Made by a program: the position numbers and the translations under genes
The notes under the pieces: model-generated
Database searches by the model: none
Told to the model about the DNA's origin: nothing
What the model saw: only the letters and a program-made list of their open reading frames with translations
In this document: positions 18,959-27,771 of the stretch, in pieces
How positions within the stretch are numbered: position 1 is the first letter of the stretch
Layout: every line of letters starts with the position of its first letter
Source: a bacterium
GTDB lineage: Bacteria; Bacteroidota; Bacteroidia; B-17B0; Aurantibacillaceae
Assembly (NCBI GenBank): GCA_029945625.1
Contig: JAQSCW010000032.1
Span: 82,711 to 145,737 of the forward strand
Length of the DNA: 63,027 nucleotides
Reading direction: 5' to 3'

Positions 18959-20200
18959 TTAATTGGTTCGAATGGCTTCCACCGGATCGAGTTGTGAGGC
19001 ACTGTAGGCGGGAATAAAACCACTGATGATGCCAATCAACACCGAAATCGTAAACCCCAAAATAATATTGGTGCTGCTTAAACTAATGTCCATACCAATG
19101 GCATCTTTGCCCACCTGCGTGATCAAAAAGGTAAGCAAGAGACCAAAAAATCCACCTATGCTACTTAATAAAATACTTTCGCTCAAAAATTGAAATAAAA
19201 TAAACATGTTTTTTGCTCCCAAACTTTTCTGGATGCCTATTAAATTGGTGCGTTCGCGCACCGACACAAACATGATGTTGGCAATGCCAAAGCCCCCCAC
19301 TAAGATCGAAAATCCGCCAATGATCCAACCCGCAGTGCCAATAATATCAAACAATACATCAAACCCCTGACTTAACAAACTAGTTTCATTCAGTGCAAAA
19401 TTAGGTTCCGAAAGTGGTTTGAGTCGCCGAATGCCTCTTAATACCCCGGTTAATTCGTCCATCATCTCTGAATTGGAAATGCCGGGTCGTGCCTTGGCGT
19501 AAATGGTGGGGTCGGCATTCTCCGAACGCATATCGAGCAGGTACCTCGCAAAATTAAAAGGACAAACTACCTGATAATCGAAACTCATCCCCAACATACT
19601 TTCCCCTTCTTTTTTGATTACACCAATCACAGTGGCTTTCATTCCTGCAATCTTAATTTCTTTTCCCAGGGGATCTTCGTTGGGAAACAGACCCTCTGCA
19701 ATTTTGGCTCCAATCAAAGCCACACGATAACCCGCATCGGTTTCGTTCTGTGTAAAATAACGACCCTGGGCCAGATCAAAATTTTTGATTTTATAATATT
19801 CGTACGACACTCCTCCCATAACGGCATTTTGAATGCTGTTGGATTTGTATTTAACGGTTTTACGTGCCCCAAAACGATAAGCAATTGCTACCGTAGTTTT
19901 ACAACGGCGCTGCAACTCATCCCGCTCCTCGTATTGTGGCAAGGGACGGTTCATGTATTTCCACCAGGGATAATCGGGCCCGAAACTCCAAGGCCATTTT
20001 TGCACAAACACCACATCGTTGCCCAAGGATTGAATGCTCCCACGGATATTGCTTTCGAGACCGTCAACAATGGTAAACACCAAAATAATAGCAAAGATGC
20101 CAATGGTGATTCCCAAAAGACTTAAGAACGAGCGCAGTTTATTGGAGAGTAAAGAATGCCAGGCAAAGGCCAGACTTTCTTTTAACATCATGGTGATCAT
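18959..20200 (-). CDS. ABC transporter permease (MacB/FtsX type)
   Basis: A 413-residue type VII ABC permease: N-terminal helix after LRSFLSLLGITIGIFAIILV, a large periplasmic MacB_PCD domain (about residues 40-270), then three C-terminal helices of the FtsX domain (GGFGIANIMFVSVRERTNLIGIQKSLGA is diagnostic of the coupling region). Such permeases drive lipoprotein release, toxin or macrolide efflux by mechanotransmission rather than classic transport. No partner ATPase gene lies in the window on either side, so the ATPase must be encoded elsewhere. Alternative ATGs at residues 4 and 5 are possible. Confidence 0.92.
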   Translation of the reverse strand: MITMMLKESLAFAWHSLLSNKLRSFLSLLGITIGIFAIILVFTIVDGLESNIRGSIQSLGNDVVFVQKWPWSFGPDYPWWKYMNRPLPQYEERDELQRRCKTTVAIAYRFGARKTVKYKSNSIQNAVMGGVSYEYYKIKNFDLAQGRYFTQNETDAGYRVALIGAKIAEGLFPNEDPLGKEIKIAGMKATVIGVIKKEGESMLGMSFDYQVVCPFNFARYLLDMRSENADPTIYAKARPGISNSEMMDELTGVLRGIRRLKPLSEPNFALNETSLLSQGFDVLFDIIGTAGWIIGGFSILVGGFGIANIMFVSVRERTNLIGIQKSLGAKNMFILFQFLSESILLSSIGGFFGLLLTFLITQVGKDAIGMDISLSSTNIILGFTISVLIGIISGFIPAYSASQLDPVEAIRTN

Positions 20201-20297
20201 TACTTAAAATTACAATTAAATACCTTTAAAAAGGAGAATTTAGGACGAGTGGTTATAGCGACTGGATTACGTGCCTAATACTACACCACGAACGGCA

Positions 20298-20540
20298 TTA
20301 TTTTTTGCCCGGTTCGTAGGGTTCGTCCTTTTGTTTCAAAAATGTTTGGTACCTCACCCGTTGCCGTTTGCGCATGAGATAAAGTAACGCCGACAGCACG
20401 AAGAAGCCTAAAAAGAAGAGGGCACTGTCATTGTCTTTGGTGATTAAAAAATACACTGCTAATAACACGCCCAATGCGCAGGCCACCAGCCATAAGCGTT
20501 CTAAAAAAATATAAATTTTAATTTGTGTGTCAGAGCTCAT
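20298..20540 (-). CDS. Small two-helix membrane protein
   Basis: Eighty residues with two adjacent transmembrane segments (LWLVACALGVLLAVYFLI and ALFFLGFFVLSALLYLM) and a strongly basic/acidic C-terminal tail. The start overlaps the end of the lptC-like gene by 11 bp on the same strand, supporting a real, coupled gene. No functional family is recognised; homologues downstream of lptC in Bacteroidota are annotated only as hypothetical membrane proteins. Confidence 0.6.
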   Translation of the reverse strand: MSSDTQIKIYIFLERLWLVACALGVLLAVYFLITKDNDSALFFLGFFVLSALLYLMRKRQRVRYQTFLKQKDEPYEPGKK

Positions 20541-21081
20541 CGTTTTGTAATTGAATTGTTCCTGTTACTTTTTTTAATTGGTATTTTGAGAAATCCTGAT
20601 TGCTTTCCATGCCTTGGCCCATGATGATTTGTTTTTTGGTAGTGATTTTCACAAAGGCATCGGTATAAATCTTTTTTGTAAGTTCGTTCCACACCAATTT
20701 TTCAGTTTCAAGTTTTTCGCCGTTTCGGTTCACCACTTCTACGGCGTACTTCACTTCCATGCGTTTACTAAGGTCGTACCGAACACCGTAATCTGCTTTT
20801 AAGGTGGCAGATACTTTTTCATGCTCATCGAAAAAGGTGACGTACACCCCTTTTGGTAAAATTGTAAAGGGTTCGCTCACGTTTTTTTGAAACATCAACA
20901 TACGATTGGCCTTAAGCATGATTTTGAGTTGCGAGCTATCGGTGTATAACATAGTAACACTGTCGCCAATTTGAGTGGGGCTCAGTTTATTTTTGGGTAA
21001 TTTCATCACATCCTGAAGGTCGTTGGTGCAGCTACCCAATGCCAACACACTAAGTAAGAATATGACGAGGTGATGCCGCAT
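20530..21081 (-). CDS. lptC: LPS export ABC transporter periplasmic protein LptC-like
   Basis: A 183-residue protein with a signal ending in a lipobox (LALGSC), unlike the membrane-anchored LptC of proteobacteria but usual in Bacteroidota. The body is beta-rich in the LptC/OstA style: LKANRMLMFQKN, FPKGVYVTFFDE-type strand, LSKRMEVKYAVEVVNRNGEKLETEKLVWN and IYTDAFVKITT, the repeated 'generic pathway' of the jelly-roll LPS bridge. Family function: passes lipopolysaccharide from LptB2FG to LptA across the periplasm. It follows coaX and the outer-membrane protein gene, the order usual in this phylum, and abuts the latter (stop/ATG adjacent). Confidence 0.85.
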   Translation of the reverse strand: MRHHLVIFLLSVLALGSCTNDLQDVMKLPKNKLSPTQIGDSVTMLYTDSSQLKIMLKANRMLMFQKNVSEPFTILPKGVYVTFFDEHEKVSATLKADYGVRYDLSKRMEVKYAVEVVNRNGEKLETEKLVWNELTKKIYTDAFVKITTKKQIIMGQGMESNQDFSKYQLKKVTGTIQLQNDEL

Positions 21082-22632
21082 TTAGTCGTATCTGAATTTC
21101 TGGAACCATCGGTCACAAAACGTAAACCCGAAATTAATGCGCCAAAAATTTTCTTTCAATAAAGAAGGATCGGAAGAACCTGTAACACCGTACTGAACCG
21201 CTATGTTTACCATGGAGGATAATCGGCCAATGCCTACAGGAAGTCCTACACCTGCCGACACAAAATAATTGGTAATCATGGTGTTTTGCAATTGGATGTA
21301 GCCTGTTTGATACGAAACACCCAAGCGGTAATTCACGCGGCGCACAAAGGCACCCGATCCGGCCGCATATTTTTCGGGCACAAAATTTACACCTAAAGCC
21401 ATGCGGTAATTTTTCACCAGGTTATTTACTTCATCCAAATATTTAAAATTTTGCCAGTTGGTAATGGCAAAATCGGCTACTAAGTTTATGCGTTCTCCCT
21501 TTTTAAATCCAAGCCCGAAACCTTGTTCAAAAGGAAGTTGAACCATTCCACGCGTGTTGATTGAGAGCGCTGCTGTGTCGCGGATGAGTTCTTGACCCAA
21601 TACATTGAGTACGTAATTATAAGTAGCTGAACTGTAGGTGCCGTAAATAGGGTTGGTGATGTTGGCGAAATAACCAAAGGTGAACTTCACACGTTCCTTC
21701 AGAATCCTTCTGTAGGTGGGTAGTGTTGTTTCAAGACTGTCCTTCTTAAGGGTTAATTCTTGTTCAGAAAACGTTCCCGACGTACTTAATTGATTGATGG
21801 CTGCTTCTATTTTTTCAGCTCTCTTTTTTGGATCCTTTACACTATCAATGGTAAATGCAGTTTGAGCACCAAAATTTCCGGTAAAACCACCCATATTAAG
21901 TACCCTACTGTAAAACGTATTGTAGTACAAAGAAGCATTGGGATATACCACGCGCGTGGCATTTTGTATGGTTCCAAAAATATAATTCACGTTAAAGCCC
22001 AAAGAGAAATCGCTGAGTAGTTTACTGGCCACTTCGCCGCGCTTATATCCTGCCCTTGAATAGGTTTTAAGAGAATCGGGAATATACAAGCGATTGCTTC
22101 GGTATTTTCTTAAACGTTTATTAAAAGGCATCAACCCATATCCCAAATACGCTTTGGTTAAACCGCCGTTACCCGAAAATTTGTAGTTTACGTTGCCGAT
22201 TCCATCGGTTTTAATATAGGATTGTGTATCATATCCCACAAAACTGTACGGTGAAATACCCAGGCAGGCGCCTCCGTTACCTTTAATAGGCACACCCAGG
22301 GCGGCATAAGAGAAATTAGTACCCCAGCGTTTTACGGTTGAATTATTTACCCCCGTGAAGGTGGATGATAAATACCTGCCACCCACTTCGAGTGTGGTTA
22401 AACGAATGAGAGAATAGGCTGCAGGATTTCCGGCATTAATAAAAATGGGCATGGTGGAATCGGGTCGCAGGGCGATGAATGCTCCCCCCATGCCGGAATT
22501 ATGGGCAAAGGTAGTGGGTGCAATTTCACCTACACCAAAACGCGAATACGGAGTAAACACACTGTTTTGAGAAAACAAGCTCAGCGCAGAGATACAGATA
22601 AGGACGACGGATATAACAGCTCTACTTCTCAA
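21082..22632 (-). CDS. Outer-membrane beta-barrel protein of unknown function
   Basis: A 516-residue secreted protein: signal peptide (AVISVVLICISALSLFSQ) and then alternating amphipathic strands ending in an aromatic, IRINFGFTF-type C terminus (WRINFGFTFCDRWF). The opening phrase TPYSRFGVGEI is characteristic of a Bacteroidota outer-membrane family usually encoded between coaX and lptC. The only sensible start is TTG 22632, overlapping coaX by 11 bp, which suggests translational coupling. No transport substrate can be proposed; FadL-like hydrophobic transport is one possibility. Confidence 0.75.
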   Translation of the reverse strand: MRSRAVISVVLICISALSLFSQNSVFTPYSRFGVGEIAPTTFAHNSGMGGAFIALRPDSTMPIFINAGNPAAYSLIRLTTLEVGGRYLSSTFTGVNNSTVKRWGTNFSYAALGVPIKGNGGACLGISPYSFVGYDTQSYIKTDGIGNVNYKFSGNGGLTKAYLGYGLMPFNKRLRKYRSNRLYIPDSLKTYSRAGYKRGEVASKLLSDFSLGFNVNYIFGTIQNATRVVYPNASLYYNTFYSRVLNMGGFTGNFGAQTAFTIDSVKDPKKRAEKIEAAINQLSTSGTFSEQELTLKKDSLETTLPTYRRILKERVKFTFGYFANITNPIYGTYSSATYNYVLNVLGQELIRDTAALSINTRGMVQLPFEQGFGLGFKKGERINLVADFAITNWQNFKYLDEVNNLVKNYRMALGVNFVPEKYAAGSGAFVRRVNYRLGVSYQTGYIQLQNTMITNYFVSAGVGLPVGIGRLSSMVNIAVQYGVTGSSDPSLLKENFWRINFGFTFCDRWFQKFRYD

Positions 22633-23347
22633 CTGAATAATTTAAAATGGTATTAAGTCCAACGAGTACTAAATTTTGGTTGGCAAAGAAACGATTTTTA
22701 AGCTGCTTCCCCAAATAATCGGCATCACCACCGGTGAGCACTACAATAAGGTCGTCATAATTTGCCTTATAACGATCCATCATACCATCCACTTCGCAGG
22801 CTGCCGCTACCAGAGCGCCGCTGAGCAGCGATTCGGCAGTACTTTGACCAATTAATTTGTCATAGGAATGGTCGGCTTCAATGAGAGGGAGCGCCTTGGT
22901 AAAATGGTGCATGGCTTTTAACCGCATGCTGAGGCCGGGCGAAATAGCACCACCCAGATACTCGTTATCGGAATTCACAAAATTATATTTGATGCAGGTC
23001 CCTGCGTCGATGGTAAGCACATTTTTATGAGGGTAGAGAGAGAATGCGCCAACAGAGGCTGCCAGACGATCGGAGCCGAGGGTTAGCGCACTGGTGTATA
23101 GATTTGTAACAGGAACGGGAGTGCTTGTACTGAATAATTTGGTGCTAAAAAGCGGTGAGAGCTGATCGAACACAGAGGAATGTGCCTCTGTTACGGAGGC
23201 GATCAAACACCTTTGAACGGGAAGTTGAAGCAGTTCAGATTTTAGAAACGCTTTAGTGGAATCGAATACGTGAGTATGAAGAAGTTGATCACCTTCAAAC
23301 ACACCGGCTTTGAGGCGGGTATTGCCAAAATCCAAGACCAAATTCAT
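22622..23347 (-). CDS. coaX: Type III pantothenate kinase
   Basis: Phosphorylates pantothenate, the first step of coenzyme A synthesis, in the cytoplasm. The 241-residue sequence shows the ASKHA-fold motifs: LDFGNTRLKAG at the N terminus (phosphate loop with Asp), TLGSDRLAASVGA, TIDAGTCIKYNFV with the catalytic Asp, YLGGAISPGLSMR, and LTGGDADYL near the end. Length matches CoaX. First gene of the cluster coaX, outer-membrane protein, lptC, small membrane protein. Start ATG 23347; the 150 bp upstream also hold the tRNA-Phe promoter reading the other way. Confidence 0.95.
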   Translation of the reverse strand: MNLVLDFGNTRLKAGVFEGDQLLHTHVFDSTKAFLKSELLQLPVQRCLIASVTEAHSSVFDQLSPLFSTKLFSTSTPVPVTNLYTSALTLGSDRLAASVGAFSLYPHKNVLTIDAGTCIKYNFVNSDNEYLGGAISPGLSMRLKAMHHFTKALPLIEADHSYDKLIGQSTAESLLSGALVAAACEVDGMMDRYKANYDDLIVVLTGGDADYLGKQLKNRFFANQNLVLVGLNTILNYSVEK

Positions 23348-23408
23348 GGAATTAAAGATAAACGATTAAAGGATGGCAAAATTTATATTAAGATTTTTTT
23401 GGAATTAT

Positions 23409-23438
23409 TTTGTGGTACTGATAAAAACCGTATTTTTG
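23409..23438 (+). promoter_or_regulatory. Bacteroidota promoter of tRNA-Phe
   Basis: TTTG (23409-23412), 18 bp, then TATTTTTG (23431-23438) matches the phylum's -33/-7 consensus. Transcription would begin about 50 bases before the mature tRNA. Confidence 0.75.
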
Positions 23439-23498
23439 CAGCCTTGAATTCAGAATGCAGCGCGGGGCAACCCAAGCAGCAGAGTTAAGACCTGGAAT

Positions 23499-23574
23499 GG
23501 TGCCTTAGCTCAGTCGGTAGAGCAAAGGACTGAAAATCCTTGTGTCCCTGGTTCGATTCCTGGAGGCACCACCA
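23499..23574 (+). tRNA. tRNA-Phe(GAA), island integration site
   Basis: Full cloverleaf: acceptor GGTGCCT/AGGCACC, D arm with AGCTCAGTCGGTAGAGC, anticodon arm AGGACTGAAAATCCT (anticodon GAA), T arm CCCTGGTTCGATTCCTGG, and encoded CCA (23572-23574). The 3' half is read in antisense by the recombinase frame at 23510-25135, marking the island boundary here. Confidence 0.96.
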
Positions 23575-25135
23575 AGTGGGGGATGTCAAACAAAAGTTTG
23601 ATATCCCCCCTTTTTATTTCCGCCATATCCCGCACCAGTCGGGCGATGTAATAGAATACCGAATTTATTTTACTGGTTCGACACTCGTTATTTTTTTTAT
23701 TATAACGAATCCCTTCAGGAAAGAGTAAAAATTGAAGTAATTGCTTATCCTTATATGCCATCAAAGCCCACGAGGACGGGAGTTTCGAGATATAATCCAT
23801 TACTATATTTACGCAATGTTCAAGGTTCGACACCCTCTTTTGGCTTTTTATGAAGTTCTTCTCTAATTCCATTCTTTCAAACTTAAATTTTTCGGAGTAT
23901 TTATTGAAAAGTTCAAGATTTATCTCCTCCAAAATGAGCCTTTCCTCCAACCTTTCGCTCTTCTTTTCAAACTCCGAAATTTGGCGTTTTATAGCCTCTT
24001 TGCTTTGATCTTTCTCTTTATGCGCCCTATTATAGTTTGCAACGACTTGTTTCGTTACAAAGCCTTTAATCGCCTCGTTTCCGAGTAAAGTAAAGAAATC
24101 CAATGCAGCCTCAAAATATCCGTGAATTACATTAGCATTTTTATTATTACAGCACCCCTTGGTGTTGCACTTATAATAAGGCAAGTTTTTGGCTTTTACG
24201 ACATACCCTCTCATAAAAGTACCGCAATGATCACATTTTAAGAACCGTTTTAATGGAATATCCTCAGCCTCTTCATGGCAGGAATAACCATGCCTATTTT
24301 CACTTAAAATTTCGTTGACCTTAAGGAACATCTCCTTCGAAATCATTTTCTCCTGATTTCCTTCTGCTAATTGCCCTTTCAATGCCGAGTGAGCCATTAA
24401 GCCACAATAAAAAGGATTTCTAAAGTAACCGGACAGCCTTTTTTCATCAAGCTTTAATCCAAGGGCATCTAATCGCTCAGAAATATCAGTATGCGTTATC
24501 CGTTCGGTTGCCTTCCAATAAAATGCTTTTTGTAAAAGCTTGCCCTTTTCGTTTATAACGATCTTGCGCTTGCCGTTTTCCTTTATTTCATCATAACCGT
24601 AGGGAGCTTTATGACACCACTCGCCTTTAAGAAGAGCCTCCTTAACTCCTGCCATACATTTTTCTCTTCGGAGTTGGTTATCGTATTGCGAAAAAATAAT
24701 TTGAATGTTCTGTTGAAAGTCACCACTTGAGGTCGAGGCATCTCCGGGTTGGGTGACCGCAACAAGATAAATCCCTTGATCTCGCAGTTGATCCTTAATG
24801 TAAATTGCGTTTGCTCCTGACCGAGAAAATCGGTCAACGCTGTAAACAATTATGTAGGAGATTTTCTCTCTACTCTTTTTTACAAAAGAAAGCATCCGGT
24901 TGAACTCTTTTCGTTCATCCGTTTTCGCACTCTCATAAGTACCGCCAAAAATTCCTAATACTGAATATTGGGTTTTCTTAGCGTACTCCTCGCAAGCCTT
25001 ACGTTGCGTTTCTAAACTGTATCCAAGTTCTTGTTCCTTACTTGATACCCTTGTATAGATAACACAATTATTTGTTCGCTTGAGATGCAAAGACTTACCT
25101 TTTGCAAATTGATCAAATAAGATTGATTCTTTCAT
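23510..25135 (-). CDS. Large serine recombinase 1 (site-specific integrase)
   Basis: Catalyses integration/excision through a serine-DNA intermediate. Of 541 residues: resolvase domain with VIYTRVSSKEQELGYS (nucleophile in the SS pair, about residue 31) and YSVDRFSRSGANA, a recombinase domain (residues about 180-290), a zinc ribbon (CDHCG ... CNTKGCC), then a coiled coil. The last roughly 30 codons are the antisense of the terminator and of most of tRNA-Phe (ending GTQGFSVLCSTD), so the stop is provided by host DNA; the original C terminus on the circular form would differ. Its ATG overlaps the stop of the preceding 80-residue gene (ATGA). A promoter of the island's shared two-box type lies upstream at 25560-25600. 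Confidence 0.93.
   Translation of the reverse strand: MKESILFDQFAKGKSLHLKRTNNCVIYTRVSSKEQELGYSLETQRKACEEYAKKTQYSVLGIFGGTYESAKTDERKEFNRMLSFVKKSREKISYIIVYSVDRFSRSGANAIYIKDQLRDQGIYLVAVTQPGDASTSSGDFQQNIQIIFSQYDNQLRREKCMAGVKEALLKGEWCHKAPYGYDEIKENGKRKIVINEKGKLLQKAFYWKATERITHTDISERLDALGLKLDEKRLSGYFRNPFYCGLMAHSALKGQLAEGNQEKMISKEMFLKVNEILSENRHGYSCHEEAEDIPLKRFLKCDHCGTFMRGYVVKAKNLPYYKCNTKGCCNNKNANVIHGYFEAALDFFTLLGNEAIKGFVTKQVVANYNRAHKEKDQSKEAIKRQISEFEKKSERLEERLILEEINLELFNKYSEKFKFERMELEKNFIKSQKRVSNLEHCVNIVMDYISKLPSSWALMAYKDKQLLQFLLFPEGIRYNKKNNECRTSKINSVFYYIARLVRDMAEIKRGDIKLLFDIPHLVVPPGIEPGTQGFSVLCSTD
23578..23615 (+). terminator. Terminator hairpin after tRNA-Phe
   Basis: A 13-bp stem GGGGGATGTCAAA / TTTGATATCCCCC (one G-T pair), 6-base loop, then CTTTTT. 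It fits a tRNA-Phe terminator. It lies inside the 3' end of the recombinase frame on the other strand. Confidence 0.8.
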
Positions 25136-25374
25136 GCTGCATTTTTTATTGGTTCGTAATTGTTATTTGTTTCATTGTCTTTAATTTCTATTTCAGGTTC
25201 GTATTGTTTTTTATAGAGGGAATAAAAAACAGTACTCATTGTTCTAACAAACTCAACAACTTCTTTTGCTTGCTCTTCGCTCAGGTGCTTAAATTCATTT
25301 GAAGCTAAAACTTCATCCACCGTCACATCATTCTCTCTCGCCCAATCTATATGGGCGTTTCCCATCTTCTCCAT
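25132..25374 (-). CDS. Small acidic protein coupled to recombinase 1
   Basis: Eighty residues, helical and acidic, with no recognised domain; the middle (LSEEQAKEVVEFVRTM) is a likely amphipathic helix followed by FYSLYKKQYE. It is translationally coupled to recombinase 1 (ATGA overlap). The second recombinase in this window is preceded by an 80-residue gene at the same distance, with a comparable DDEV...IELLLL...YEIY helix. This pairing suggests an accessory or directionality role, but that is inference only. Confidence 0.65.
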   Translation of the reverse strand: MEKMGNAHIDWARENDVTVDEVLASNEFKHLSEEQAKEVVEFVRTMSTVFYSLYKKQYEPEIEIKDNETNNNYEPIKNAA

Positions 25375-25728
25375 TTTGTTATTATTGAAAAATTACGTAC
25401 ACTTTTGGGAACGTGGTAGCAAATCCAACTATCTTTTTTTGAGGGGGAAAAATCAAGGGAATAAACTTGCACGTTCAAAACATAAATGCCATACTCAATG
25501 GCAAATACTGCTATGAATCATCTAATTCAGGGGTATATGGGGTATAACAAAACACAGAGCAAAAGTATGCCTGTGCTTAGTGGTACTTTCTCGGTTTAGG
25601 ATTCAGCTACGAAAAATGTCAATAAATGGGACTTACGGGAGAAAACCAGATATAAACTGCTCACAACGGAATAATCAAGACTTGATAGTAATAAAACCTT
25701 CTTTCAAGATTATTCTCTTCATTGAAAA
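25375..25728. other. Non-coding gap between recombinase module and defence block
   Basis: No gene is seen. It contains a two-box promoter on the minus strand (25560-25600), which would give a leader of roughly 180 bases before the 80-residue gene, and a short repeat GGGGTATA at 25529 and 25539. This is a reasonable place for the element's attachment site, but no duplicate was found to prove it. Confidence 0.45.
25560..25600 (-). promoter_or_regulatory. Two-box element promoter, copy 3 (recombinase 1)
   Basis: Minus strand: CCTAAACCGAGAAAG, exactly 18 bp, then TACTTTTG. The upstream box matches those at 46567 and 47469 at 14 of 15 positions and the spacer is the same length. The -7 box is a perfect TAnnTTTG. 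Confidence 0.75.
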
Positions 25729-27771
25729 TTAATCATCAATTTCTATGTTTAAATTTCGAGTTAGATCAACTTTAATAGCAGTCACAAAAAAAGAATTAAC
25801 ATTAGCTTCTTCATCACTAGATATAAGCTTAACGCAAGTTAAATTCCTTTTGGCTCTGGAGCATGCGACATAAAATAGCTTTTGATTATTTAACTTTTTT
25901 GTAATATCAGACTCTAACGGATCAAAAATTGTTTTAAAATTATATTTCGACCAAAAGTATTCATCTAAAACTACTAATACGTTATTTATACCAGAGCCTT
26001 TAGTTTTATGCATCGTTATATATGAACTTTCTTCATTTAAAAAGCTATAATAGTTTAAAACTTCGGTAAATTTAATTCTGTTTGAGAAGAGATCATTATA
26101 AAATCTTTCCTTTTTAAAAATTCGTTCATTGTCTTTAAACTCTTCCTCAGTAATGTCTGTTAAAACTGCGCTAATTCTTGAAAATGTATTATTCCCATTA
26201 GAATATTGAGTTTTGAAATTTTGGTAAAAATTATTAGTTAGGGTTTCGGCTAGGAAAAGATCTTTTCTATTAATATATTCTGAATATTTATCGGCTTTTT
26301 TCAGAATTTGTTTATCAAAGGAATAGAGCAATGCCTCATGCAATCCCATATTCGTATTAATTATATGTTGAAAAAATTCTGAAATTCGGCTCTTATCAGC
26401 AATTGATTTAATAGCAAAACCAGATTTTTTCAACTCAGATAATATGAAATTATAATTTCTAGGTGCGGTTACGAAAGCATTACACAATGCTGCTAAATCA
26501 AATAATTGTAGGCGAGTAAGGTCTTTTTCTATTTTCTCGTTAACTTCTGAAAACCGACTATTAAAAACATCATACAGATTTTTAAATTCCAATTCAGCAG
26601 AAATCGACTTATTTGTTAGCATTAAACATTTAGAATCTTCCAAATCATCTTGAGCCATTTTAATTAATTTGTTCAGTGAATTGAGATAATTTGTTTTTAA
26701 ATCAATGCCACTAAATGCTGTAGGTTTGTCGTTATAAATTGAATAGAACAGTTTAACAATACCTTGTCTATCTTCAATACTTTCTATATCATCATTTACA
26801 ACTTTAAATGCAACTTGTTGTTCTAATTTGTCATTCCTAATTTGATTAATAAAACCTATTACTTGTTGAGAACATCTATAGTTATCTTCTTTAATGATTT
26901 TCTTTAGGTGTCCTGAACTAACATAACTTTCGACATCACCAATGCCATCTTCATAAATAGCCTGCATTGAATCTCCGAATAAACCAATAACAGACTTCTT
27001 ATTATCAGGGATTTTATTTAGAAATATATCCACAATCCCCTCACTTGTATCTTGATATTCATCAATGAATATAAAATCATATTTATCTTGTACGATTTTC
27101 CCCAAGAGACTGAACTTTGCAAACAGTAGGATCGATAGATTTATTAAACTATCGTGTCCGTATGATAATTCTTTAAAGTCATCAAATTTTGATTCATTGT
27201 AGCGAATTTTATTATAATCCTTTTGTTTTATTAATTCTAAAATTTCATTGTTTAATTCACTAATACTTAAATTTAAAGCTTGATTAAATTGTTCCGGGTT
27301 TAAGTCATATTCTCTTTTTCCGTGAACTTTCGAGGCAGACTCTTTTTTTATAGAAAATAGCTTAGTTGAATATTTTTCATATATTCTCTTATACTTCTCA
27401 TGTTCCTCTTTTTTCTGAGTTTTTTCATCTGTATATGATTCAATTGGTAATCGAACCATATTTTCAACTTTGAAAATTTCATAAATAACTTGATGTATGT
27501 TTTTCTTAAAATCCTTAATCAAAGAATTTAAAAACGAATGAATCGTACAAATTGTATATTGGTTTCCAACTCTATGAACAATTTCATCAACTGCAAGATT
27601 GGTATGAGTAATACAAGCAATCTTTTTATCAGGATAGTTTTTGGAAAGAAATTGTAAGACTTGCTTTAGTGTTTCTGTTTTACCACTGCCCGCACCTCCT
27701 TGTAGAACAAAATTTTCACTTTTAACTATACATTCTATAATTAAATCTATGGGCTTTACTGTGCTATCCAT
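25729..27771 (-). CDS. gajB: UvrD/Rep-like helicase, GajB-like (Gabija)
   Basis: Superfamily 1A helicase of 680 residues. Motif I GGAGSGKTET (residue about 20), motif Ia ITHTNLAVDEI, motif II IFIDEYQDTS (about 237), motif III GLFGDSMQAIYED, motif V-like MHKTKGSGINNVLVV and motif VI YVACSRAKRN are all present. Its start overlaps the end of the upstream OLD-type nuclease gene by 16 bp. An OLD-family TOPRIM nuclease followed by a UvrD-like helicase is the Gabija arrangement; known Gabija cuts phage DNA when nucleotides are depleted. It is the last gene of the leftward defence operon. At 680 residues it is longer than the canonical GajB (about 500). Confidence 0.82.
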   Translation of the reverse strand: MDSTVKPIDLIIECIVKSENFVLQGGAGSGKTETLKQVLQFLSKNYPDKKIACITHTNLAVDEIVHRVGNQYTICTIHSFLNSLIKDFKKNIHQVIYEIFKVENMVRLPIESYTDEKTQKKEEHEKYKRIYEKYSTKLFSIKKESASKVHGKREYDLNPEQFNQALNLSISELNNEILELIKQKDYNKIRYNESKFDDFKELSYGHDSLINLSILLFAKFSLLGKIVQDKYDFIFIDEYQDTSEGIVDIFLNKIPDNKKSVIGLFGDSMQAIYEDGIGDVESYVSSGHLKKIIKEDNYRCSQQVIGFINQIRNDKLEQQVAFKVVNDDIESIEDRQGIVKLFYSIYNDKPTAFSGIDLKTNYLNSLNKLIKMAQDDLEDSKCLMLTNKSISAELEFKNLYDVFNSRFSEVNEKIEKDLTRLQLFDLAALCNAFVTAPRNYNFILSELKKSGFAIKSIADKSRISEFFQHIINTNMGLHEALLYSFDKQILKKADKYSEYINRKDLFLAETLTNNFYQNFKTQYSNGNNTFSRISAVLTDITEEEFKDNERIFKKERFYNDLFSNRIKFTEVLNYYSFLNEESSYITMHKTKGSGINNVLVVLDEYFWSKYNFKTIFDPLESDITKKLNNQKLFYVACSRAKRNLTCVKLISSDEEANVNSFFVTAIKVDLTRNLNIEIDD

